Source of the DNA: a virus
DNA: 51,382 nt
Direction: 5' to 3' (one strand)
Virus record (IMG/VR): IMGVR_UViG_3300003690_000177
Coordinates: 1-51,382 of that record
The notes beneath the pieces are model-generated. The model was given only the letters and a program-made list of their open reading frames with translations, made no database searches and had not been told where the DNA came from. Shown here one piece after another: positions 28,613 through 36,733 of the stretch. Both the position numbers and the translations under genes were made by a program. Each line of letters starts with the position of its first letter. The first letter of the stretch is position 1.

Positions 28613-30664
28613 ATGGGAATGCTGCAGCTAAAGGAGAACAAAGATTGGCTCCTGATAGTAGATGAAGATCAGGTTGGCCCCAAGCAAAGGCTGAATCGGA
28701 TTTCTCCTTCGCCCCACCCAATGGTGAGAGACGATTGGGAAACTATTGACAGCCTCAGGGGAGTTTTGGGAGATTATTATACAATTTATAACAGCTCAAA
28801 AGGTCCTATGTTGTATAACTATGGCTCTGAGCATGCAAAAACAAGATCAAAAGCTTGGGACCACCGACCCTCGCGTTTGAAGAGGCTTCGGAAACAACTT
28901 GAAAAACCAGTTTTAAAATATAGCTATGTTGACGATGGGACCACCGAAACCTTGATAGTAGAGCGCGAATCTGCGAATTGGAATAAATACTCTGAAAAAG
29001 CAGCTTCCTCTGTAAACTTTCTCGCTGGCAGCGGCTGGACTACTCGTTTTTACAATTTTATTTCTGGAACGTATGGGTTTACCGGCGATACTGTGTTTGA
29101 TGGGGTTTTAAACTATATCGCCGGAGTACCACTAAGTGATCATACTGCGCAGTTTTTTCTACCCTCTTCAAACGCAGAAATGCGTCTTGAGTCGGGAATG
29201 AACCTGTCTGTTGAGCCGGTTTATAACTATTATGATGCATCTGTGCCCGTATATGAGACCACAATAGCTGATTTACATATAAAAGAGTATCATTTGCCTA
29301 ATGTTTATTTTCTCCAAGCCGAGTTAAACAATACAAGCAGTACGCTGTTAGCCACATATCATCTGCCAGCCCTTACGCTGGATCAGACAATAGAATGGTT
29401 TACGGTGTCAAACGCACAAACAGCGACTGAAACAAATGTCGGAGAATACTACCAACTTTATTCGAATAAGCTTTCTAGGTTAACGTTTAATACTCCGGAG
29501 TATGTTGAAATAGACTCTAGTCTCAAGCAGAATAATAGAAATTTTGCTGTTTTGTATTCAGATCTGGGAGTTCTTAGAGAAGGTGATATTCAAACGTTAA
29601 CGATGCCTTTCTATACAAAACTCGTCATGGGCTTTGATGGTGATTCTCGTACTGGAAAACGCGCCGAGCTATCCCTTCTGCGACAGCTAGCCACATATCC
29701 AGATACAAAAGATTTTATTGATATGCTACAGTTTCAAACTGTGGTGAAACTATCACAAGAGACAAATGAAGCAGAAAGCCTTTCTTTCCAGCGCACATTC
29801 TGGAAGAAAAAGTTTAATGATAGCAACCCTAAGTTTTCGACTGGATTATCTGAATATCCAGTTGTATATGATTTAGAAGAAATAGTGGAAGACTTACTAA
29901 CGGGCCCGAACGCCAACGTGTTGGCGGCCACTATCAATAACTTTACTTCTTTCGATCCAGACGCCCAATCTGATGCGGAAACGCCCTCGTTTAGACTTCT
30001 TAGAGACTATAAGCGAGACCCCGAGGAGATGTTGATTGACCCCCAGCATGCCCAAAATGCCAATTTGGATTTATTTGAGGATCCGGGCGGCCCAGTCGAT
30101 GTTGCGCAAGTTATAAAAACGTTCGAAGAGGTACTGGGCGGCGTGCGGTGTCACACCGAAACTTTGATGTACATAATAAAAAAGCGACCTGTCATTGGGG
30201 GTCTCTTACAGGCACCGATTCAAACATATTATATTTCTGAGCAATTTCCACAAGTTTTTCCGATTACTTTATTCGATTCTCAAGTTAAATATAATCAAAA
30301 ATACATATATGATATTGATAGAGTGGTGTTGGTGTTTGGCAACGAATATGAATATGATGGTATGCAGAAAGTTTATGGCGGGACAAAGGGTGGCAACACC
30401 GCGCACATTCCCATTTTAAATAATGCCAGCATTAAAGCTATGGTTGTTCCTTATGTGGTGGGTGGCATGCCGGCAACTATCCTCGATAAACCACCGGTAC
30501 CACCAGAAATATCATTTTATCCGGCTCGCGGGATTGACAACCAGGTGAGGATACTTCTCAACTCTAGTACGGGAGAACTAAATGCCAAGCCAGTCGTAAT
30601 ATTGGACGAAGACAAAGCCTTTTTTGAAGAAGAGTATTTGGCACAATATGGGATGCCCCTTTAA
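28613..30664 (+). CDS. Fibre/structural protein with FN3-like end, part 1 of 2 (frameshifted)
   Basis: This is the first 683 residues of an apparent 836-aa protein. It opens MGMLQLKENKDWLLIVDED and contains an all-beta/helical core without a recognised name. Near the end, PPVPPEISFYPARG resembles the start of a fibronectin type III-like sandwich (P-P-x-P-x-I, then VRILLNSS), which continues in the next entry. The frame is lost at 30656-30664 (CCCCTTTAA), where one base appears to be missing. Adding a base makes the sandwich strand PLTVNPSYG continue directly. The gene begins one base after the stop of the previous gene and lies within the structural block, so a virion role is inferred from position. 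Confidence 0.65.
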   Translation: MGMLQLKENKDWLLIVDEDQVGPKQRLNRISPSPHPMVRDDWETIDSLRGVLGDYYTIYNSSKGPMLYNYGSEHAKTRSKAWDHRPSRLKRLRKQLEKPVLKYSYVDDGTTETLIVERESANWNKYSEKAASSVNFLAGSGWTTRFYNFISGTYGFTGDTVFDGVLNYIAGVPLSDHTAQFFLPSSNAEMRLESGMNLSVEPVYNYYDASVPVYETTIADLHIKEYHLPNVYFLQAELNNTSSTLLATYHLPALTLDQTIEWFTVSNAQTATETNVGEYYQLYSNKLSRLTFNTPEYVEIDSSLKQNNRNFAVLYSDLGVLREGDIQTLTMPFYTKLVMGFDGDSRTGKRAELSLLRQLATYPDTKDFIDMLQFQTVVKLSQETNEAESLSFQRTFWKKKFNDSNPKFSTGLSEYPVVYDLEEIVEDLLTGPNANVLAATINNFTSFDPDAQSDAETPSFRLLRDYKRDPEEMLIDPQHAQNANLDLFEDPGGPVDVAQVIKTFEEVLGGVRCHTETLMYIIKKRPVIGGLLQAPIQTYYISEQFPQVFPITLFDSQVKYNQKYIYDIDRVVLVFGNEYEYDGMQKVYGGTKGGNTAHIPILNNASIKAMVVPYVVGGMPATILDKPPVPPEISFYPARGIDNQVRILLNSSTGELNAKPVVILDEDKAFFEEEYLAQYGMPL

Positions 30665-31122
30665 CCGTAAACCCCAGTTATGGTATACCCGGTGAGCATA
30701 TCGATAAGATTGAACCTAATAAAAAATACTACTATTGTGTCCGGTCTATTGACATGCACAACAACAAATCTAATCCTACACATATTTTCGAAATAGAAAT
30801 GGTTAATAATAATGGGCAGATTTTCTTAAAGCAAGAGATATTTAACTTTGAGAGCATACCAGAGATATATATCAAATCAGGAAGAAGATTTTTATACGTG
30901 GAGCCGGCTCTGCGTCAAGTTATTTATGATCCGTCGACCGCAAGCCCGGGCGCAGTGGCTCTGGATATCGCGCCTCCAACTAATACTTTATTGGGCGCGC
31001 CAGATATTGATAGAGTGTGGGGCAAAAATTTTAAGGTTCGAGTGATGAGTAAAAAAACAGGAAGGAAAATAGATCTTAATATTACTTTCAAGAATAGTGG
31101 TATAGTAAAACCTAGCGAATAA
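30661..31122 (+). CDS. Fibre/structural protein with FN3-like end, part 2 of 2 (frameshifted)
   Basis: This is the C-terminal part of the protein begun at 28613. From 30661 it reads LTVNPSYGIPGEHIDKIE, then KKYYYCVRSIDMHNNKSNP. The strand 'K-Y-Y-Y-C-V-R-S-I-D' followed by a polar loop is typical of the F-G region of fibronectin type III-like domains. About 110 more residues follow, with a YVEPAL strand and a Lys/Arg-rich stretch (KTGRKIDLNITF). The ATG at 30754 is the first start codon in this frame, but the match with part 1 upstream of it argues for a joined gene. It is followed by a 37-base gap before the next gene. Confidence 0.6.
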   Translation, partial: LTVNPSYGIPGEHIDKIEPNKKYYYCVRSIDMHNNKSNPTHIFEIEMVNNNGQIFLKQEIFNFESIPEIYIKSGRRFLYVEPALRQVIYDPSTASPGAVALDIAPPTNTLLGAPDIDRVWGKNFKVRVMSKKTGRKIDLNITFKNSGIVKPSE

Positions 31123-31159
31123 TGATATTTAAGACTATTTATATGAAGAGGACACACAC

Positions 31160-32125
31160 ATGGGATTTTTAGATAACTCCGGCGATATTATATTAGACGC
31201 CGTTTTGACAGATTTGGGTCGAAAAAGATTGTCTGAGGGCAATGGCAAATTTAGGGTAGCTAAGTATGCTTTGGGCGACGATGAAATAGATTATGGACTA
31301 TATGAAAAAAACAATCCTAGCGGCTCTGCTTACTACGATATTAGTATTTTACAGACCCCTGTATTTGAAGCTTTCACCAATAACATGTCAAGCATGAAAT
31401 CCCGACTTATTTCTTACACAGAAAATGATTTGCTTTATTTACCTGTAATAAATCTCAAGAACTCGGGCGACTCGTCTTTTGCTACAGGCCAGTCGCCGGC
31501 ATTGGCAAGCTATATAGTTTTAGTCGATGAGACTACGGTCAATGCTTTAACGACTGATAATAATAGCTTAGATCTCGGCCTTCTAAATGGGTTTCGGCCC
31601 GACCTTGGTTCCATGTTGGTAAGGTGTGATCAGGGTCTTGATACGAACGAGTTGTCGGCCGAGGACTTTATAAACCCCACATTGCTGGAAACACAATATT
31701 TTGTTCAGATTGATAATCGACTCGCATTCCTCCGCGGCCCAACGGCCGCCCGGAAGCGAACTGCTGAAGAGGGGGAGTCTGCCTTTACGCCTACCTCGAT
31801 CGACGATGACGATGTCGCCACGTATATCTTTACAGATACGGACGAGGCCGGCGTTGTAACGAGGCTCTCTCCTTCCGAGGACTCCTCTATTCAAGGCCCC
31901 CGCGGAACTCGCGTTTCGCTCAAGTTAGCTTCCAGTTTAGAACTTAAAACTAGCACCTATTTATTTGGTCAGCTGGGAAGCACAGGGACCGCCGACATTG
32001 TTAGCGGAGTGAAGACGCTCGCCGCGGCAGATTACCAATTTATTGATTCTACTTTAAGAATCTCCGGAGTATCAACAGGTTATACCTTAGATATTCCGTT
32101 ACGTTTCGTTAAGAAAACTAATTAA
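31160..32125 (+). CDS. MGFLDN-type virion structural protein, paralogue of 24809
   Basis: The 321-aa protein opens MGFLDNSGDIILDAVLTDLG and continues KRLSEGNGKFRVAKYALGDDE. The shared pattern with 24809-25747 is M-G-F-x-D, then L-T-[DE]-x-G, then Y-A-x-x-D-D. After that the two differ. The rest is beta-rich and includes LRLA-like SLKLASSLELKTST and a final strand IPLRFVKKT. AGAGGAC (31146-31152) is a good ribosome site before ATG 31160. I infer a baseplate or fibre adaptor role for both paralogues, without a named family. The small conserved N-terminal domain may be the docking part and the variable remainder the specific part. Confidence 0.65.
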   Translation: MGFLDNSGDIILDAVLTDLGRKRLSEGNGKFRVAKYALGDDEIDYGLYEKNNPSGSAYYDISILQTPVFEAFTNNMSSMKSRLISYTENDLLYLPVINLKNSGDSSFATGQSPALASYIVLVDETTVNALTTDNNSLDLGLLNGFRPDLGSMLVRCDQGLDTNELSAEDFINPTLLETQYFVQIDNRLAFLRGPTAARKRTAEEGESAFTPTSIDDDDVATYIFTDTDEAGVVTRLSPSEDSSIQGPRGTRVSLKLASSLELKTSTYLFGQLGSTGTADIVSGVKTLAAADYQFIDSTLRISGVSTGYTLDIPLRFVKKTN

Positions 32126-32140
32126 GATAAGGATACACAG

Positions 32141-33238
32141 ATGGCTACTTCATTTAAAACTTTTGATCCCGGAAAAGATTCGGTTGTAACAAGAAACTTG
32201 CTTCACGAGGCCATCCCGATTACGGGAACGATCGTTTCAGGAACGTATGCAGATGCGAATATTAAAAACTATGGCCATGGAATGTTCCAATCAGTTTATG
32301 ATTATCCTTATCTTAGCTCCTCGGCCAATCATATTTTTGATATAACGTGTGGTTTCGCCGCAACGTCTGTGCTTTCGTCGTCGACGAATGTCCAGAATCC
32401 AAAGAAGATGAACATTTATAATGAAATGGCGCAGGTATTGGTTGGGTTTGACGAGAACGGCGCGATAAGAAAGTTTGATGAGGATGGTGATCTAACTGGC
32501 GGAACTAAGTTACTAGAGAATTATTTCTTTAACTTCACTCGGCTTTTGTCTAAGGACGAAATCAAAAAGGGCAGCTTCAGTATAACATTTGCGCTATCAA
32601 CCGATTATTCTTTGGCCCTCTCTGAAAGCGTCACCCTAACCGACTTGAGTGGCACGAACGGCTACAAAGTAAACTCCCCAGCCGGCGAGTATGGGATTCT
32701 GTATGCGTCCGGCTCGGGCCTCGCCTACCGCGGCGGCACCGCAAACGTTGTGGATTCCAAAGGCTATGTGAAGGCAGGCTTGATTTATTATCAGGCCGGC
32801 GTAGCAGTTGTCTCGGCCTCTTTGTTTACCACTTCTTCACAAGGCGGCATTGCAGGATTCCCTCTCGAAATGGGCGAGACTGTTGGTGTCGATCAATATG
32901 CCTATAACGCGCTGACCGGGTCTACTATTCAGGCGAACATGGACCAGATCCGTCGGCGCCTTACCGGGATTTCTTTTAATAATACAACGGAACTCAACTC
33001 AACGGTTTACTTCTGCCGGGCAAACAATACTGATTTCAACTATTCGGCTAATACAACTTATCTGAGTAGCAGTAAGATGGTGGTGAAAAATAATTCACAG
33101 GACTTACCAATTTCGTATGTGACCACAGTTGGATTATATTCACCAGATAACGAACTATTGGCAGTTGCGAAGTTGTCGGAGCCTCTTAAAAAAGATCCTA
33201 CAACCGAGTTTACTATTAGAGTTCGGCTAGACTATTAG
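32141..33238 (+). CDS. Virion structural protein with shared C-terminal beta domain (A)
   Basis: The 365-aa protein begins MATSFKTFDPGKDSVVTRNL and is beta-rich, with many Ser/Asn/Gly and the strand pairs GILYASGSGLAYRG and GLIYYQAGVAVVSAS. The last 35 residues (TVGLYSPDNELLAVAKLSEP, then FTIRVRLDY) match the end of the next gene in pattern: I-G-I-Y-D-x-x-x-x-L-I-x-I-A-K-L-A-x-P, then F-x-x-K-I-K-L-D. The two therefore form a paralogous pair with a common C-terminal docking module. AAGGA before ATG 32141 is a suitable ribosome site. A tail or fibre component is inferred from context. Confidence 0.65.
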   Translation: MATSFKTFDPGKDSVVTRNLLHEAIPITGTIVSGTYADANIKNYGHGMFQSVYDYPYLSSSANHIFDITCGFAATSVLSSSTNVQNPKKMNIYNEMAQVLVGFDENGAIRKFDEDGDLTGGTKLLENYFFNFTRLLSKDEIKKGSFSITFALSTDYSLALSESVTLTDLSGTNGYKVNSPAGEYGILYASGSGLAYRGGTANVVDSKGYVKAGLIYYQAGVAVVSASLFTTSSQGGIAGFPLEMGETVGVDQYAYNALTGSTIQANMDQIRRRLTGISFNNTTELNSTVYFCRANNTDFNYSANTTYLSSSKMVVKNNSQDLPISYVTTVGLYSPDNELLAVAKLSEPLKKDPTTEFTIRVRLDY

Positions 33239-33258
33239 AGTGCGTACATGGTTATGGC

Positions 33259-34497
33259 ATGCCTTATTATAAGTTTAACAAAAATGATGTTTATTCAAAC
33301 ACGTTAAAAACATATCCAAGTGTTAAATTTATAATCTATAGCGGCTCTGCCTTTTACAATAACGCTCCCAATATATCAGGCGCCTTCGCCGATCCAATCA
33401 GGCTTACAAATGCCGGTTATCTTTCGCTTTATGAACTGAATGTAGACAGAGCAGAGAGCGCAACCGGCCGCCTAATCGGCCCCCCGAGTCCAGCCGAAGA
33501 CCAAGAAACTCCAGATAATGGACTGATTTATTCTTTTGTGGTGAAGAACGGCTCACGAATTGGCTATCGAACTCAGGCGGCCGCCACCTTTAATGCTTCC
33601 AATTATGGTGATGTATTGATTAGCTCATATCCTTATACATCCAGTATTGGGAAAGAGTATTATTCTACTACCACTCCTAGAACTTCAATAGGGTATGTCT
33701 CACACTTACATGCTTTAAAAAATACCATCGATTATTATCGTTATTTAAACCCTAACTTTATTTATAGCGCGTCCAATGGAACGGTGACGAGAGATCTGGA
33801 TTCGGTTGAAGTTGGTCTTCTTAATGTTCCTAGTATTTTTTATGGGTCGCAAATTAAAAAAGGAACGATAGATTTAAGATATTATATTACTGGCACATTA
33901 GTTGGTCGAGCCACAGATAAAAATCGCGATGGTGCGCTGTATTCTACTTATGGAGTAGGTTCCGGAAGTGTTATTGGGATCGCTCTTTATAATGAAGGGT
34001 TTTTAGTACTGACGGCATCGGATGCTCTGTCTCCCTCTGCAACGGATGCTTATACCAGTTCCGTAGATACCCCGGCCGGCGATGCGCCGGCATGGATCTT
34101 CTTCGGACAGTCAATTTTGGGGGGTATTATAGCGCCCAGTTCTTCTTTTATTATGGAAATGAGTGGCACCACCTATACCCAGACTCTTACAATGTTCGCG
34201 ACATGCCCCAAAGGTCAGCTTAACCAATCTAATAATCCCACGTTTCTAGCTTACTCGACAGGCAGCTTCAGTGCGACAGGCTCACGATCATATATTGAAA
34301 ACGATAAAGCTGTTATCAAAAACGTTGTAAGTTCATCTTATATAGACCCCACAGCATCATTTGAAAAAACAACATACATATCTAAAATTGGAATATATGA
34401 CACTCAACAAAACCTCATTGGTATTGCGAAGCTGGCTACCCCTGTTCGAAAGACTGCAAATCGAGACTTTACATTTAAGATCAAGCTAGATATCTGA
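33259..34497 (+). CDS. Virion structural protein with shared C-terminal beta domain (B)
   Basis: The 412-aa protein begins MPYYKFNKNDVYSNTLK and is rich in Ser, Tyr and Gly beta strands. Its end (SKIGIYDTQQNLIGIAKLAT, then FTFKIKLDI) is homologous to the end of the preceding 365-aa protein. Its middle differs, with TSIGYVSHLHALKNTIDYYR and ASNGTVTRDLDS. ATG 33259 is the only in-frame ATG near the start; two other ATGs just upstream (33248, 33254) are in another frame. Neither homologue is identified by name. It ends the structural block; the next gene encodes a nuclease, so a change of function happens at 34500. Confidence 0.65.
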   Translation: MPYYKFNKNDVYSNTLKTYPSVKFIIYSGSAFYNNAPNISGAFADPIRLTNAGYLSLYELNVDRAESATGRLIGPPSPAEDQETPDNGLIYSFVVKNGSRIGYRTQAAATFNASNYGDVLISSYPYTSSIGKEYYSTTTPRTSIGYVSHLHALKNTIDYYRYLNPNFIYSASNGTVTRDLDSVEVGLLNVPSIFYGSQIKKGTIDLRYYITGTLVGRATDKNRDGALYSTYGVGSGSVIGIALYNEGFLVLTASDALSPSATDAYTSSVDTPAGDAPAWIFFGQSILGGIIAPSSSFIMEMSGTTYTQTLTMFATCPKGQLNQSNNPTFLAYSTGSFSATGSRSYIENDKAVIKNVVSSSYIDPTASFEKTTYISKIGIYDTQQNLIGIAKLATPVRKTANRDFTFKIKLDI

Positions 34498-34510
34498 TAT
34501 TATAGTTTAT

Positions 34511-35044
34511 ATGATTTTAGGTCTAGACATATCAACCAGCATTACGGGCTATACAATATTAGATTATGAGGGCAACATTCTTGCCTGTGATCATATTGAT
34601 TTGCGAAAAGAAAAGAATTTCTTCAAAAAAATACAAATCGTAAACCTTCATCTTGAATCGATAAACGAGGAGTATGATATAGATCAGGTATATATTGAAC
34701 AATCGCTTCAGTCGTTCCGCTCCGGTTTTTCGTCGGCTCAGACTTTATCCCTTTTATCAAAAATAAATGGCATTGTATCGTGGTTATGTTATAATATGTT
34801 TTACGGCGACCCCAAGTACCTCGCCGCCACATCCGCCCGCAAACTATGCGGCATCAAGATCCCCAAGGGCCAGAAAGCAAAAGCTGTTTCTTTGCAGTTT
34901 GTTGTTGACAATGTGCCCGGGTTTGAGGTAGAATATACAAGACATGGAAATCCCAAGGCCGGCTATGCCGATCGGTCGGATAGTTATGTTATAGCAAAGG
35001 CTGGCTGGCTAAATGAAAGACAAGAAACTCAAAATACTGACTAA
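34511..35044 (+). CDS. RuvC-like Holliday junction resolvase
   Basis: The 177-aa protein is a probable structure-specific endonuclease of the RNase H/RuvC fold that cuts recombination junctions, perhaps to clear branches before packaging. The catalytic acids fit: D6 in ILGLDISTS, E63 in YIEQSL, and D154/D157 in ADRSDSYVIA. The helix SAQTLSLLSKINGIV with G-x-x-x-x-L follows the family pattern, and a basic KIPKGQKAKA patch could bind DNA. The length matches RuvC (173 aa). It overlaps the primase gene by 32 bases. No Shine-Dalgarno sequence is visible before ATG 34511. The bases 34498-34510 are AT-rich. Confidence 0.85.
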   Translation: MILGLDISTSITGYTILDYEGNILACDHIDLRKEKNFFKKIQIVNLHLESINEEYDIDQVYIEQSLQSFRSGFSSAQTLSLLSKINGIVSWLCYNMFYGDPKYLAATSARKLCGIKIPKGQKAKAVSLQFVVDNVPGFEVEYTRHGNPKAGYADRSDSYVIAKAGWLNERQETQNTD

Positions 35045-35687
35045 TGTGTTGGGTCCCCCCTACAGGACCAATAACGAGTTTCTTTTCAAATGCCCATATT
35101 GCGATCACCATAAGCGCAAGTTCTCCGTAAATCTCGACAAAGGCTACTATAAGTGCTGGGTTTGTGATACGCGTGGAAAGAATTTGTATCGCGTCGTCCG
35201 GCGCTTTGGGTCAAATCATGACAAAGCACAGTGGCGAGAATTTACCTCCGAGATTGACTATGACAAACTTGAAGATTTATTTGCCGAGAAAATAGAAGAA
35301 AAACAAATACTTGAGATGCCTCCGACATTCGTGTCTCTAACAAGTAAAGACGTCCCCCCTACCGGCTTCGCTGCAAGGAACTATCTGCGTAAGCGTGGCA
35401 TCAGCAAACAAGACATTGTTTGGTGGAAGATGGGCTATTGTTGCGGAGGAGAATATGAGGGGAGAATCATTGTTCCATCGTTTGATGAGGAAGGTGATTT
35501 AAACTATTTCATTTCTAGATCGTATGATCGCGCCTTTTACCCGAAGTATAAAAACCCTCCAGTTAGTAAGAATATTATTTTTAACGACTTGTTCGTAGAT
35601 TGGAGTTCCGATATAGTTTTGGTCGAAGGCCTTTTGATGCGATCGTTGCCGGCCGTAATGCGGTCCCTATCCTTGGTTCTACTCTAA
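35013..35687 (+). CDS. DNA primase, DnaG-type, part 1 of 2 (frameshifted)
   Basis: This holds the zinc-binding domain and most of the primase core. Four Cys form CPYC (27, 30) and CWVC (48, 51), the zinc ribbon that recognises template. Meaningful coding runs to 35630 with DIVLVEG, which is the start of the Toprim fold. The expected VEGPFDAI motif is recovered when one base is added at 35631-35633 (the CC/TTTT junction). The joined protein would be 311 aa, about half of bacterial DnaG, so it lacks the C-terminal helicase-binding domain, as do many phage primases. It makes RNA primers for lagging-strand synthesis. It overlaps the RuvC-like gene. Confidence 0.85.
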   Translation: MKDKKLKILTNVLGPPYRTNNEFLFKCPYCDHHKRKFSVNLDKGYYKCWVCDTRGKNLYRVVRRFGSNHDKAQWREFTSEIDYDKLEDLFAEKIEEKQILEMPPTFVSLTSKDVPPTGFAARNYLRKRGISKQDIVWWKMGYCCGGEYEGRIIVPSFDEEGDLNYFISRSYDRAFYPKYKNPPVSKNIIFNDLFVDWSSDIVLVEGLLMRSLPAVMRSLSLVLL

Positions 35688-35947
35688 ATCAGAACTCGGT
35701 TTTGCTTCGCAAGATCGTTAAAGAAGACGCTGGAGTTTATGTCGCGCTGGATCCTGACGCAAAGAAGAAAGAGCTTGAGATTATCAAGACTTTATTGGAT
35801 TTTGATATTGAAGTTTGGAAGGTAGATATCGGGGATAATGAGGATGTTGGCTCTATGGATAAAGAGCATTTCCAGAAATGCCTGGAAAATGCGACTCTTA
35901 TCACTCCGGATAACTATTTATTGTTGACGCTTGCAATGTCTGTGTAG
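35633..35947 (+). CDS. DNA primase, DnaG-type, part 2 of 2 (Toprim end, frameshifted)
   Basis: In frame from 35633 the sequence reads FDAIVAGRNAVPILGSTLN, continuing the Toprim domain from part 1. VYVALDPDAKKKE supplies the D-x-D metal-binding pair. The remainder is a short helical end (NEDVGSMDKEHFQKC) that stops at 35947. No separate start is needed. The junction defect at 35631-35633 is a missing base; with it restored the two parts form a complete zinc-ribbon plus Toprim primase. The next gene begins nine bases later behind AGGAA. Confidence 0.8.
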   Translation, partial: FDAIVAGRNAVPILGSTLNQNSVLLRKIVKEDAGVYVALDPDAKKKELEIIKTLLDFDIEVWKVDIGDNEDVGSMDKEHFQKCLENATLITPDNYLLLTLAMSV

Positions 35948-35956
35948 GAACATACT

Positions 35957-36286
35957 ATGAAATTGATAATGGAAAACTGGAAGAAGTTTCTGACCGAAGG
36001 CGAGCTGGGGGCCGAATTGGTGAAGCTCCGCCTCAGTCGTGTTGACCACGAAAGGCTCGCTAGTGTGGGAGGATCGGTTCCCGAGTTGGGCCCCGAGGTG
36101 CCTCCCATGAGTTGGAATATTAATAATAATGTTTTGGCTGTGGTGGACGATGAGGCGGGCCACTGGTTTTTGCGGCCCCATCCAGAAGATCAGTTTGATA
36201 AAATTGATATCGCGCTTCCAGAACTAGAGGGAATGGGCTTTAAACAGTCGGACCAAGTCCCGGTTCCTGTATGGAGAAATCAGTGA
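35957..36286 (+). CDS. Leader-tagged small protein, MENW-type leader
   Basis: The 109-aa protein starts MKLIMENWKKFLTE, then G. This 14-residue amphipathic leader recurs at 50172 (MKLLMENWRRYLKE). The end of the leader, L12-T-E14, fits the [L/I]-x-E cleavage pattern of T4 prohead protease gp21, and the segment resembles T4 internal-protein leaders (MKTYQEFIAE). The mature remainder would be about 95 residues, with strands NNNVLAVVDD, HWFLRPHPED and FDKIDIALPEL. The function is unknown. AGGAA (35946-35950) is six bases before ATG. It heads the run of leader-tagged genes and its stop overlaps the next start (GTGA). A packaged internal protein is an inference. Confidence 0.6.
   Translation: MKLIMENWKKFLTEGELGAELVKLRLSRVDHERLASVGGSVPELGPEVPPMSWNINNNVLAVVDDEAGHWFLRPHPEDQFDKIDIALPELEGMGFKQSDQVPVPVWRNQ
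36273..36276 (+). promoter_or_regulatory. Ribosome binding site that selects a GTG start at 36283
   Basis: GGAG at 36273-36276 sits six bases before the GTG at 36283 and overlaps the upstream ATG 36271, which it cannot serve. The leader homology also begins exactly at this GTG, so the two lines of evidence agree. Confidence 0.6.
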
Positions 36287-36678
36287 AAATCTCAGCTGCC
36301 CGTTTGAAGCAAATTATTAAGGAGGAACTCTTTTATCGAGAGTTTCATCGTGAGACGAAAGAGCTTGTAGAAGTAGAAACAGAGAAGCAACAACGCTATA
36401 TGTGCGCGATGAAAGCCGACGATGCTGATAGACCTAAGGGGTTGTCGCAAGATAAGGCTGAAGAAATGTGTACGGCTCCCGTGAAGGAAACTTTGGGGAG
36501 TACCATTCGCCGCAGCGCCACAGCTCACCAAAATCTGGAAACTATAGAGCTGGCGAAGAAGACACAGCAAAGCCTGATAGATCAGTTAAAGGCGTCCGAA
36601 GATCCCGGTGAACAAGAAAAAATCGAAAGACGATTAAAACTCTTGCTACAGCTAATCAGCGACTTAAAATTAGGATAA
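36283..36678 (+). CDS. Leader-tagged small protein 1, IIKEEL-type leader (131 aa)
   Basis: This starts at GTG with MKISAARLKQIIKEELF; the leader is the most divergent of the six IIKEEL leaders. I12-K-E14 fits the prohead-protease pattern. The body has two Cys (MCAMKADD, then EMCTAP) flanking a Lys/Asp-rich turn, and a helical C-terminal half (QQSLIDQLKAS, ERRLKLLLQLISDL) likely to form a coiled coil. The function is unknown. It overlaps the preceding gene by four bases (GTGA). The alternative ATG at 36271 would add four residues before the conserved leader and lacks a ribosome site. Confidence 0.6.
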   Translation: MKISAARLKQIIKEELFYREFHRETKELVEVETEKQQRYMCAMKADDADRPKGLSQDKAEEMCTAPVKETLGSTIRRSATAHQNLETIELAKKTQQSLIDQLKASEDPGEQEKIERRLKLLLQLISDLKLG

Positions 36679-36685
36679 GAAAACT

Positions 36686-36733
36686 ATGAAAATCACCAAA
36701 CAAAGACTCAAAGAGATTATCAAGGAAGAGCTT
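36686..36733 (+). repeat. Leader repeat, copy 1 (48 bases)
   Basis: The 48 bases starting ATGAAAATCACCAAACAAAG code for the leader MKITKQRLKEIIKEEL. They are identical to copy 3 (37988-38035) and differ from copy 2 (37096-37143) at two positions. The sequence diverges immediately after. Confidence 0.85.

Noticed and set aside
31136-31143. TATTTATA in the gap before 31160, a late-promoter match on the minus strand
   Set aside because: It points away from the downstream gene, and no minus-strand gene lies nearby.
34498-34510. AT-rich sequence before the RuvC-like gene considered as a promoter
   Set aside because: A TTTACA lies 24 bases upstream of TATTAT, too far for a sigma-70 promoter. No better pair was found.
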